NCBI GenBank assembly: GCA_021372615.1
Contig: JAJFUB010000146.1
Span: 1-64,000 of the forward strand
Length of the DNA stretch: 64,000 nt
Direction of reading: 5' to 3'
From: a bacterium
Lineage (GTDB): Bacteria; Armatimonadota; Zipacnadia; Zipacnadales; UBA11051
The position numbers were made by a program, and so were the translations under genes. The notes beneath the pieces were generated by a model, which saw only the letters and a list, made by a program, of their open reading frames with translations, was not told where the DNA came from and did not search any database. Within the stretch, counting starts at the first letter, position 1; each line of letters begins with the position of its first letter. This document shows, one piece after another, positions 57,882 through 64,000 of this stretch.

Positions 57882-58523
57882 GTGACCGAACCGAAGCAAT
57901 GGGACTTCGATACCTACGACTGGATCGCGCAGTATGACGAGCGGATGCGGGCCCGGGATCGCCTGTGCTATCAGGCGGCGCTGCGCGCGCTGCCGGTGCT
58001 GACCCGGGCCGGCGCGGACGACCTCGTCCTGGATGTTGGTGCGGGCACGGGCAACTCCGCGGTCCCGTTCCTGGAGTTGGGCTGCCGGGTGTTGGGGGTG
58101 GATCCCTCGGAGGAGATGCTCAAGCAGGCGCAGAGCAAGGTCGCGGCCTACGACGGGCGCTTCACCGTGCAGCACCTCGACGATGCCTTCGCGCGGCTGC
58201 CTCTGGGGGGCCAGCGTTTCGACATCATCATCGCGGCCTACTCGATCCACCACATGGACTATGGAGTGATGCGGGGCGTTGTGCGGGGGATGAAGGCTTC
58301 GCTGCGGCCCGGCGGGCGGATCGGCGTAGCGGACACCATGTTCCGCGATGCGGACCACAAGCGGGAGATGATAGACGCGCTCCCGGACCTGGAGGACGAG
58401 TACCACCCGCTCCTGACGACCTTCCCGGCCATGTTCGAGGACGAGGGCCTGCAGGTCGCGCTGCAGCAGATCGGACCGCTGGTGTGGGTGCTGGTGGCTA
58501 CTGCTTCGGCCGCAGGTCCGTGA
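57882..58523 (+). CDS. Class I SAM-dependent methyltransferase
   Basis: A 213-residue methyltransferase. Motif I: LVLDVGAGTGNSAVPFLELG (about residues 46-65); the ribose-binding acidic strand VLGVDPSEEML; motif IV region FDIIIAAYSIHHMDYGVMRG; and the post-motif GGRIGVADTMFRD. Substrate not identifiable; YrrT-like enzymes are the nearest in appearance. Start: GTG at 57882 preceded by GGGAG; the promoter at 57815-57843 lies upstream and would be inside any longer reading. It diverges from the radical SAM gene. Its end overlaps the beta-helix gene end by 26 bases, convergently. Confidence 0.85.
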   Translation: MTEPKQWDFDTYDWIAQYDERMRARDRLCYQAALRALPVLTRAGADDLVLDVGAGTGNSAVPFLELGCRVLGVDPSEEMLKQAQSKVAAYDGRFTVQHLDDAFARLPLGGQRFDIIIAAYSIHHMDYGVMRGVVRGMKASLRPGGRIGVADTMFRDADHKREMIDALPDLEDEYHPLLTTFPAMFEDEGLQVALQQIGPLVWVLVATASAAGP

Positions 58524-59739
58524 TCGTCCCCGGCAAGTCGCCCTCGACCGTCACGGCCCCCACCTTCGGCCCGACCAGCAGCGACACGGGCGTCCCCACG
58601 ACCGTGTTGCGCCGCAGGATGATGCCGTCGGTCTCACCATCGATGCGGATGGCCGCGGCCGGTCCCCGGTCGTGCTCTCCCCCACTCCCGTTGTCCTGGA
58701 TGACGCACGCCTCGACGACGCACCGGTGGCCCGCGGCATACGGTGGTTCGTTGCGGAAGTAGACGCCCGACAGACGGTTGCGGCGAATGGTGTTGCGCGC
58801 GAAGCGGTTGTCGGTGTCCTTGTGCCCGATCGAGATGCCCATCTGGGCGTTGTCCTCGATCAGGTTGTCCTCGAAGAGGCCGTTCTTCACGCGCCAGCAC
58901 AGAAACAGGCCGCAGCCCCCGTTGCCTCGCATCACGCAGTGGCGGACAATCGGTCGTGCCGACCCGGAGCCGGGATGGCAACCCCCGCCGGTGTTGCGCT
59001 CGAAGACGCAGTCCTCGACCACCACGTCCGGGCAGTTCTGATACGAGAGCCCGTCGCCGTTCATGTTGCGGATGGCGACATGACTGATGGTGACGCCCGC
59101 CACACGCAGGAGGTTGATGCCTCCGCCCCGGCAGCCATCCTCCGGTGGGCACGCCTCGCGGTTGCCCTCGATGGCGAGGTCTCGGATCGCGACGTCGCGC
59201 TGGTCAGTGGCGCGGATCAGCGGGCAGGCGCGCGATACCGAGGCCCCGTCGGTGACCATCAGGTCCGCGTTCAGCCGGTCATCGAGCACCAGGGCGCCAT
59301 CCGCCTCCTTGCGGATGACCGTGGCCACGGTGCTGAAGAAGCCGGCGAACCGGTCACTGCGGACGGTCACGCCGTCGCTGACCTGGAAGTCCGAGGCGTC
59401 CTTTGGCAGGATGCGCACATCGCCGTAGTCCCCGTCCTCGGCCAGCAGTGAGACGCCGCCGGGGGCCTTGCGCAGGACGGTCTTCTCACCAGCGCCGATG
59501 AGGGTGACGCCGCTGCGTAGCACGACGGAGTTGCGGAGGGTCCAGGTGCCGGGGCCGATATGCACGGTACCACCGCCCAGACCCGCCAGGTGGTCCACAG
59601 CAGCCTGCAGGACACGGTGATCGCTGCCACACAGGTCGCCTTCGGTGAGGCCAACGCGGATCTCAGGGCGCACGGTGGGGGCTCCTTTCGCGCACAAGGG
59701 GAGCATGAGAGCTGCGAGCACGAGCAGCGGGCGAGGCAT
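58498..59739 (-). CDS. Secreted right-handed beta-helix protein (pectate-lyase-like fold)
   Basis: A 413-residue exported protein with signal peptide MPRPLLVLAALMLPLCAKGA. The body shows the coil repeats of a single-stranded right-handed beta-helix: GVTLIGAGEKTVLRKAPGG, GVTISHVAIRNMNGDGLSYQNCPDV, CVFERNTGGG, HCVMRGNGGCGLFL and NLIEDNAQMGISIGHKDTDN, with Asn-rich turns. Such folds include pectate lyases, polygalacturonases and other polysaccharide lyases or epimerases. No catalytic residues can be assigned from the sequence. Start at 59739 begins the signal peptide. It follows a strong hairpin (59807-59840) and the tiny Cys-rich gene on the same strand. Confidence 0.82.
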   Translation of the reverse strand: MPRPLLVLAALMLPLCAKGAPTVRPEIRVGLTEGDLCGSDHRVLQAAVDHLAGLGGGTVHIGPGTWTLRNSVVLRSGVTLIGAGEKTVLRKAPGGVSLLAEDGDYGDVRILPKDASDFQVSDGVTVRSDRFAGFFSTVATVIRKEADGALVLDDRLNADLMVTDGASVSRACPLIRATDQRDVAIRDLAIEGNREACPPEDGCRGGGINLLRVAGVTISHVAIRNMNGDGLSYQNCPDVVVEDCVFERNTGGGCHPGSGSARPIVRHCVMRGNGGCGLFLCWRVKNGLFEDNLIEDNAQMGISIGHKDTDNRFARNTIRRNRLSGVYFRNEPPYAAGHRCVVEACVIQDNGSGGEHDRGPAAAIRIDGETDGIILRRNTVVGTPVSLLVGPKVGAVTVEGDLPGTITDLRPKQ

Positions 59740-59806
59740 GGCGTAGTCATTCGCAGGGCAAGCACGGTCAACCTGCCCCATAGGCCATTCCCCATTCCCC
59801 GCAATG

Positions 59807-59840
59807 AAGAGGCCCCGCCGCAACCGCGGCGGGGCCTCTT
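59807..59840. terminator. Strong hairpin terminator downstream of the tiny Cys-rich gene
   Basis: AAGAGGCCCCGCCGC and GCGGCGGGGCCTCTT form a perfect 15-bp stem with an AACC loop. On the plus strand TTTGCT follows. It separates the 28-codon gene (stop 59929) from the beta-helix gene (start 59739) and can act on either strand. Confidence 0.75.
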
Positions 59841-59928
59841 TGCTAAGCCTGTGAGTGTGGCTTCTGAGGAGCGGGGGTACTCCGAGATTCTTTCGCCTCA
59901 GAAGTCCAACCAGGCGGGCTTCAGGAAA

Positions 59929-60015
59929 CTACTTCCCGCAGCCACACCCTTTCTTTTTGGGTTCTTCCTTCTTCTCCTCTTTCTTGCCGCACCCACAGCC
60001 CTTTTTATCGTCCAC
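59929..60015 (-). CDS. 28-residue Cys-rich Lys/Glu peptide with two CGCGK motifs
   Basis: A GTG-started 28-codon gene, too short for routine gene calling. The peptide starts MDDKKGCGCGKKEE and ends KKKGCGCGK. Two Cys-Gly-Cys-Gly-Lys motifs bracket a highly charged Lys/Glu middle with one proline. Four cysteines in 28 residues with no aromatic residue suggest a metal-binding or redox peptide. Support: AGGAGG (60023-60028) lies exactly seven bases upstream of the start, a long leader with a stable fold precedes it and a 15-bp terminator follows. I know of no described family with this layout. The overlapping alternative frame (start near 60057) gives a basic, composition-biased protein and lacks a Shine-Dalgarno. 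Confidence 0.7.
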   Translation of the reverse strand: MDDKKGCGCGKKEEKKEEPKKKGCGCGK

Positions 60016-60077
60016 TTTCGTACCTCCTGTTGGTTCGGCCAGCCGCCCCACGCGCACGACATCGGCCCCTCTTGGAT

Positions 60078-60171
60078 CCTGACCGTGTCAGGCGCCGGCT
60101 CTAACAGCGGCCACCTGCTCCTTACGCCAAACCATGCACACTTGCCGGACTGTACGTCCCATCGCCGGCGC
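60078..60171 (-). promoter_or_regulatory. Structured 5' leader of the tiny Cys-rich gene
   Basis: In the leader, GCGCCGGC (60171-60164 on the minus strand) can pair with GCCGGCGC (60099-60092), closing a loop of about 64 bases. A second hairpin, CCTGAC-ACG-GTCAGG (60092-60078), adjoins it. No Rfam class is recognised by eye. Could be a regulatory RNA element. Confidence 0.4.
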
Positions 60172-60194
60172 GTATGTGTCATGGTTATACAACC

Positions 60195-60223
60195 ACCTTA
60201 GTCCCCTCGTTGGTTCCTGTCAA
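60195..60223 (-). promoter_or_regulatory. Candidate promoter for the tiny Cys-rich gene
   Basis: On the minus strand, TTGACA (60223-60218, perfect) followed after 17 bases by TAAGGT (60200-60195, three of six). A better -10-like TATAAC lies at 60189-60184 but at 28 bases spacing. One of these probably drives the gene with a leader of about 175 bases. Confidence 0.4.
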
Positions 60224-60235
60224 GATGGATAATGA

Positions 60236-60257
60236 GCGCGATGAATCGCGCCCCTAC
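60236..60257. repeat. Palindromic element supplying the GH2 stop codon
   Basis: GCGCGAT-GA-ATCGCGC followed by CCCTAC. The CTA (60254-60256) is the TAG stop of the GH2 gene. It matches 3398-3420 with paired substitutions (G:C to A:T) in the stem. Confidence 0.75.
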
Positions 60258-62959
60258 CGGGCGACGATCAGCGTCACGTCGCACGGGACCCGCCCCGCGC
60301 GGGAGCTGTAGACGACCAGCCCGCGGTGGTTCAGCGCCGACCGCGGCGTCTCCAGCCGGACGAGCACCTGCCGGCCGCTCTGCCGCCGTATCTGGTCGAG
60401 CGCTTCGCCGCTGACTTCGACGCGGACGAGATCGCCGTAGCGCCCCCGGAAGCCGTGCAGATGCGACAGCGCCCCGCGGGCATCGGCGTACTGGTCCGGC
60501 AGTGTGACGCTGTGGACCGGGACGCCGTTCATGGACACGATGAGATCGCTGGGCCAGCCCGGCCCTGCGGCGTGCGTCTGCGGCGCTCCGGGGCGCTTGC
60601 TGGAGACTTCGCACAGGAAGGTCACGCTCTTCGCGCCGACCAGGTCCACATCGTCCGGCAGCGTGAACAGGTAATCGAGGTGCCCGGCTTCGACGCCGCC
60701 GAACAGGTGGGTCTCGTAGTCCACCACGCCCCGCTCGACCTCGGCCTCATGCCAGGCGGTCGAGACTTCGACATCGCCGGCCAGCTTGCGGAGGATGACA
60801 CGCCCGGTGCTCTGCTCGCGCACCTCGCGCGGCAGTCCGCTCTCCCGGAACTCCGCGACGGCGAAGTTGGCGGCGAGGCCGCCCAACGAGGCCTCCAGGC
60901 GCACCAGGCAGCTCTCTTCGGCGGGCGCCACCCCGGCGAGGTCCACAGTGCTGACGGGGTCGCCGGAGGCGGGCCAGGCGATGCTGTCCTCCCGCAGTGT
61001 GCGGCTCTGGCCCAGGGAGTCGGTGAGCACATAGCGCACGGCCAGCTTCGGCAAGCCCCCCGTGTAGCCGACACGGTTCAGGAACAAGCGCGGGGCGAAC
61101 TCCGCCCCCGGGGCGAGCGTCTGCGCCGGGGGCCCGTCAACGCCCAGGTACACCGGCCCCTGAAGGTCCTGCACGTTGTAGCCGAACTCCTTGGGCGTAC
61201 GGTCGTAGTTCAGGACGCCGTTGTACTCCCACTCGATGTCCTGCAGCTCGGTGTAGACGTACCCGCAGACCTTCTCCTGCCGGCGCAACAGGTCGGTCAG
61301 GAACTTGAGGCACCAGGAGACATCCATGTCCCCCATGCGGGCGCTGATGCCGCCATACTCGGAGTTCATCAGCGGCTCGTCGCCCTGCTGGTTGCCGCCC
61401 ACGTAGTTGAAGGTGGAGCCGGGATACGTCTCGGCCACGACCTTGGCGACATGCTCCTTCGCCTGCTCGTAGTCGTTGAGGTAGAAATGCCAGGAGTTGA
61501 TGTCGGTCAGGACATGGTCGTATGAGCAGACGGAGTTGTCCTCGATCGGCCGGCTGGGGTCCAGCTCCTGCGCCAGCCGGAACATGCGCTTGACCCACTC
61601 GTGCCGATCCGGCGACTCTGCGTACTGCTTGAAGCCCAGGCCCCAGGTCTCGTTGAACAGCACCCAGGCGAAGATGCACGGGTGGTTGAAGTCGCGCGCC
61701 ACGAGCTGCCGGAAGGTCCATTCCCACCGCTCGCAGCCCACCTCGCCATAGCCGTCGTAGCCCACGTTGGGGAAGTCGTACATGATGAGCATGCCGAGGC
61801 GGTCGGCCCAGTACAGGAAGCGCGGGTCCTCGGGCTTGATGTGGATGCGCAGGAAGTTGAACCCGGCTTCGCGAGCCAGTGTCAGGTCGCGAATGATGTC
61901 CTCATCGCTGCGCCAGGCGTACACGCCCCAGGGGTTGAAGCTCTGATCGAGCGCTCCTTTCAGGTAGATCGGCTCCCCGTTGAGCGTGAGGTACTTGGGC
62001 CCGCCGTCGTACAGCGGCGCGATGCCCACCTCGCGCAGGCCGCAGTAGGTCTGTACCTCGTCCAGGACGGTCTCGCCCTCCAGCAGTTGCACCGAGACGC
62101 TGTACAGGTGCGGCGTGTCGGGGTGCCACGGCCGCGTCTCGCCGGTCAGGGGCACCGACAGGACCGCCTGCCCGGCGTCGCCCCGCTGGTCCGCCACCAG
62201 CGTCCCGTCCTCGTCGCAGACCTGAAGGCGGCACGCCAACCCGGTCAGGGCCACGTTCGCCTCGATGGCGCACTCCAGGACCGCCGGCGTCAGGTGCGGT
62301 GTGACCTGCACCCGGGTGACATGGCGCTCCGGCCGCACCTCCAGCCACACCGGCTGCCAGATGCCCGAGGTGGTCGTGTACCACTTGTGCTGCTTGCCCA
62401 GGGGCTTGTCCTCGGTGCCCTGCGGGTCGAAGACCCGGATGACGATGAGGGCCTCGGACGCCCCGGCGGCAGCGGCCGTGAGGTCGCAGGAGAACGGGGC
62501 GTATCCGCTCCGCCCCTCCGCCACCGGTTGTCCGTTGACCCACACCTTGACTTCCCAGTCGGCAGCGCCGATATGCAGCCAGACATGCTCCCCGGCCGGG
62601 CAGGGAGGAACCTGTACGGTCCGCCGGTACCACCCGATGGTGTGGCGCGGGGCGGTGGTGTAGTTGTCCCGGGTCACGCTGCCGGGATCGAGATACACCT
62701 GAGTGCTGAACCAGTTGTCATTGCCGGCCCAGGCCTCGGTGCCCCACGCACAGTGCGACTCCCAGGGGAAAGGCACGATGATGCTGCGGCCAAACGGAGC
62801 GTGGCTTGGCTGGTGCAGGCCCTGCTGTTCGCCCACGTCATCGGGGTCGAACGCGAACTCCCAGGGGCCGTTGAGACTCACCCACGAACCGGCGCCGGGG
62901 CGCTGCAGATCGGGGCGGGGATGTTCCGGGCGAGGCAGTGATACGGAGGCGTCAGTCAT
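60254..62959 (-). CDS. Glycoside hydrolase family 2 protein (beta-galactosidase/glucuronidase/mannosidase group)
   Basis: A 901-residue GH2 enzyme without signal peptide. N-terminal jelly-roll (about 20-215; LNGPWEFAFDPDDVG; GEHVWLHIGAADWEVKVWVNG), immunoglobulin-like domain (about 215-310), TIM barrel from about 320 (FNPWGVYAWRSDEDIIRDLT; NFLRIHIKPEDPRFLYWADR). The acid/base is E437 in AWVLFNETWGLG and the nucleophile is E534 in LMNSEYGGISA. A long C-terminal beta region of about 300 residues follows. GH2 enzymes cleave terminal beta-galactosides, glucuronides or mannosides; the specificity is not resolvable here. AGGAAC precedes the ATG at 62959. Its TAG stop is provided by a palindromic repeat tail. 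Confidence 0.88.
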   Translation of the reverse strand: MTDASVSLPRPEHPRPDLQRPGAGSWVSLNGPWEFAFDPDDVGEQQGLHQPSHAPFGRSIIVPFPWESHCAWGTEAWAGNDNWFSTQVYLDPGSVTRDNYTTAPRHTIGWYRRTVQVPPCPAGEHVWLHIGAADWEVKVWVNGQPVAEGRSGYAPFSCDLTAAAAGASEALIVIRVFDPQGTEDKPLGKQHKWYTTTSGIWQPVWLEVRPERHVTRVQVTPHLTPAVLECAIEANVALTGLACRLQVCDEDGTLVADQRGDAGQAVLSVPLTGETRPWHPDTPHLYSVSVQLLEGETVLDEVQTYCGLREVGIAPLYDGGPKYLTLNGEPIYLKGALDQSFNPWGVYAWRSDEDIIRDLTLAREAGFNFLRIHIKPEDPRFLYWADRLGMLIMYDFPNVGYDGYGEVGCERWEWTFRQLVARDFNHPCIFAWVLFNETWGLGFKQYAESPDRHEWVKRMFRLAQELDPSRPIEDNSVCSYDHVLTDINSWHFYLNDYEQAKEHVAKVVAETYPGSTFNYVGGNQQGDEPLMNSEYGGISARMGDMDVSWCLKFLTDLLRRQEKVCGYVYTELQDIEWEYNGVLNYDRTPKEFGYNVQDLQGPVYLGVDGPPAQTLAPGAEFAPRLFLNRVGYTGGLPKLAVRYVLTDSLGQSRTLREDSIAWPASGDPVSTVDLAGVAPAEESCLVRLEASLGGLAANFAVAEFRESGLPREVREQSTGRVILRKLAGDVEVSTAWHEAEVERGVVDYETHLFGGVEAGHLDYLFTLPDDVDLVGAKSVTFLCEVSSKRPGAPQTHAAGPGWPSDLIVSMNGVPVHSVTLPDQYADARGALSHLHGFRGRYGDLVRVEVSGEALDQIRRQSGRQVLVRLETPRSALNHRGLVVYSSRAGRVPCDVTLIVAR

Positions 62960-63086
62960 GGGTAGTTCCTGTCCTTCGGCTGAGTCGAGTCGGGAGATGC
63001 ACTCCCTGGGCGCAATTCGTCAGAAAAGATGAGCCATCCTTCGCGAAGTGATGTAAACTATGCTAGGTAAGAGAGCCGCAAGCAGG

Positions 63087-63102
63087 TGCCAGGCGCCTGG
63101 CA
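63087..63102. promoter_or_regulatory. 16-bp perfect palindrome upstream of the winged-helix-like gene
   Basis: TGCCAGGCGCCTGGCA, a perfect palindrome 56 bases upstream of the start codon at 63159, in the divergent region with the GH2 gene. The position and symmetry suggest a binding site for a homodimeric regulator, perhaps the wHTH-like protein itself. Confidence 0.4.
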
Positions 63103-63158
63103 GGGAACTACCGTCAGTGGATAGATTGGGGGGGAGGCCAGCTACGGAAGGACGAGGC

Positions 63159-63545
63159 ATGGATTCGCGCCTCATAGACTTCGTGGAAGACGTGGCCCAG
63201 ACCATTGTGGGGCTGGACGTGGCGCTCTTCTTCCAGGCCAATCCCCGCACTTTCGACACGGCTGCGGGCCTGGCGCTGCGTACGCACCGGGACGTAGGTG
63301 AAGTGACCGAAGTGCTCGAGCGCATGGCCCGCCACGGGATCCTCGAAGCCTTCAGCCGCGGCGACGGACGCTATACCTGCTACGCCCTCCCCAAAGACGT
63401 CAAGGTGTGGAACCTGCTGTGCCTGCTGTCCGAGGCGTACCTGGACCATTCCGAGAGCCGCAAAGAGATTGTCCGGATCCTCATCCGCCGGCAGCATGAG
63501 CGCTCGGGCCAAGCGTCCGCCCAAGACGCAGGAGAGACAACGTGA
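63159..63545 (+). CDS. Small winged-helix-like protein paired with a KaiC-type ATPase
   Basis: A 128-residue protein. The middle part has the helix-turn-helix/wing pattern of MarR/ArsR-like domains: FFQANPRTFDTAAGLALRTHRDVGEVTEVLERMARHGILEAF followed by the wing GDGRYTCYALP (quoted here as two separate segments; helices about 28-65). The last 40 residues are helical and basic (EIVRILIRRQHERS). Start: ATG 63159 with GGAAGGA upstream. Its stop overlaps the ATPase start as GTGA, so translation is coupled. It probably senses or regulates alongside the KaiC-like protein; the target is unknown. Confidence 0.65.
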   Translation: MDSRLIDFVEDVAQTIVGLDVALFFQANPRTFDTAAGLALRTHRDVGEVTEVLERMARHGILEAFSRGDGRYTCYALPKDVKVWNLLCLLSEAYLDHSESRKEIVRILIRRQHERSGQASAQDAGETT

Positions 63546-64000
63546 GGACAAGACAGTACGTTGCCACGGGCGTGCCCGGCCTGGACGAACTGTTCGGCGG
63601 CGGTCTCCGCCAGGGCTCGTGTGCGCTGGTGGAGGGCATTCCGGGGGTTGGCAAGACCACCGTCGGGGTGCAGTTCGTCGTGGCCGGTGCTCTCGCCGAC
63701 GAGCCGGGCATCATCGTCACCTTCGAGCAGGTCCCCGAGCAGCTCTATCGGGATGGGAGCACCTTCGGCTGGGACCTGCACCAACTGGAGGCGGAAGACC
63801 GTCTCCGCGTCGTCTGCACCTCCCCGGAAGTCTTCCTGGACCAGCTCAGTGACGTCGGCGGGATGATGGACACCCTCGTCACCGAGATTGGCGCCCGGCG
63901 GCTTCTGGTGGACAGCGTGGCGCACCTGGCACATGTCACGGCCCGGGCTGGGCAACTCCGGCCTCTTGTCTACGGCATGCTCAGCGGCATTCGCCGCGCC
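63542..64000 (+). CDS. KaiC-like RecA-superfamily ATPase (partial, cut by window edge)
   Basis: The first 153 residues of a KaiC-domain ATPase. N-terminal signature VATGVPGLDELFGGGLRQGS, Walker A VEGIPGVGKTTVGVQFVVAG (about residues 30-49), the strand IIVTFEQVPEQLYRD with the catalytic-glutamate-like EQ pair, and Walker B RRLLVDSVAHL (about residue 120). KaiC-like proteins outside cyanobacteria act in signalling or as circadian-like timers, often with histidine kinases. The GTG start overlaps the previous stop by four bases, with AGGAG upstream. C-terminal domains and any second KaiC repeat lie beyond the window. Confidence 0.85.
   Translation, partial: MRTRQYVATGVPGLDELFGGGLRQGSCALVEGIPGVGKTTVGVQFVVAGALADEPGIIVTFEQVPEQLYRDGSTFGWDLHQLEAEDRLRVVCTSPEVFLDQLSDVGGMMDTLVTEIGARRLLVDSVAHLAHVTARAGQLRPLVYGMLSGIRRA

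Noticed and set aside
59898-60182. 94-codon minus-strand frame overlapping the Cys-rich micro-gene
   Set aside because: It gives an Arg/Lys-heavy product without a Shine-Dalgarno, while the micro-gene frame has an ideal one and a repeated motif.
1-64000. Search by eye for tRNA, rRNA, CRISPR arrays and full insertion sequences
   Set aside because: No cloverleaf with GGTTCGAxTCC, no rRNA-like stretch, no regular spaced direct repeats and no transposase were found. The palindromes are not CRISPR repeats because they are dispersed and lack spacers.

Overview
The window is a GC-rich chromosomal segment of a heterotrophic, glycan-degrading bacterium. The best taxonomic clue is four proteins carrying the [13 protein letters not shown](T/A)SCLSN signature or a remnant of it. 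In my experience this pilin-like (DUF1559-type) N-terminus is typical of Armatimonadota. Three other features fit Armatimonadota or the Planctomycetes/Lentisphaerae-like saprophytes: many Gfo/Idh/MocA oxidoreductases, several URO-D-fold proteins next to sugar genes, and a DUF6259-type glycosidase. The assignment is inference. I found no rRNA, tRNA, CRISPR array or complete insertion sequence.

Layout. 1-4.2 kb (minus): membrane glycosyltransferases, a PPIase fused to a copper-amine-oxidase-like stalk domain, and a DUF72 protein. 4.4-6.3 kb (plus): a secreted thioredoxin-fold protein and a small orphan, both less GC-rich than their surroundings. 6.4-8.7 kb (minus): a D-aminoacylase and a cytidylate-kinase-like protein, stop abutting start. 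8.8-12.8 kb (plus): a beta-propeller glycosidase, a TPR lipoprotein and a large secreted protein. 13-18.4 kb: FAD oxidoreductase, KDG kinase, PAP2 phosphatase and Tex. 18.7-23.5 kb (plus): URO-D protein, membrane protein, nitrilase, hicBA, an unknown barrel-like protein and a pilin. 23.5-28.3 kb: a deoxysugar cluster (rhamnose mutarotase, URO-D protein, fucose/arabinose-isomerase-like enzyme, divergent Gfo/Idh/MocA). 28.4-43.8 kb: a long minus-strand directon with a giant acyl-CoA dehydratase activase, an orphan HsdS-like protein, a lipoprotein, PHP, GATase-like, TIR-TPR, two peptidases, two Gfo/Idh/MocA and two pilins. 44-54 kb (plus): a glycan block with a frameshifted secreted gene, LamG-DUF6259, a GH36-like enzyme and a URO-D protein. 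54.3-63 kb: sialate O-acetylesterase, SPL-like radical SAM, methyltransferase, beta-helix protein, a 28-residue Cys-rich peptide gene and a GH2 enzyme. 63.1-64 kb: a small winged-helix-like gene overlapping a KaiC-type ATPase.

Much of the content fits one lifestyle: polysaccharides and glycoproteins are attacked outside or at the envelope by GH2, GH36-like, DUF6259, sialate esterase and beta-helix proteins. The released sugars are handled by isomerase, mutarotase, KDG kinase and Gfo/Idh/MocA enzymes.

The most unusual layer lies in the DNA itself: a dispersed set of GC-rich palindromic elements. One class, bounded by GTA...TAC, occurs at about 6.3, 12.9, 23.9 and 51.3 kb. Hairpin tails of this kind provide the TAG stop codon of at least six genes. 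One 83-bp copy lies in frame inside the GH36-like gene and adds about 28 residues. A second notable item is the 28-codon gene with two CGCGK motifs, an ideal Shine-Dalgarno and a structured leader.
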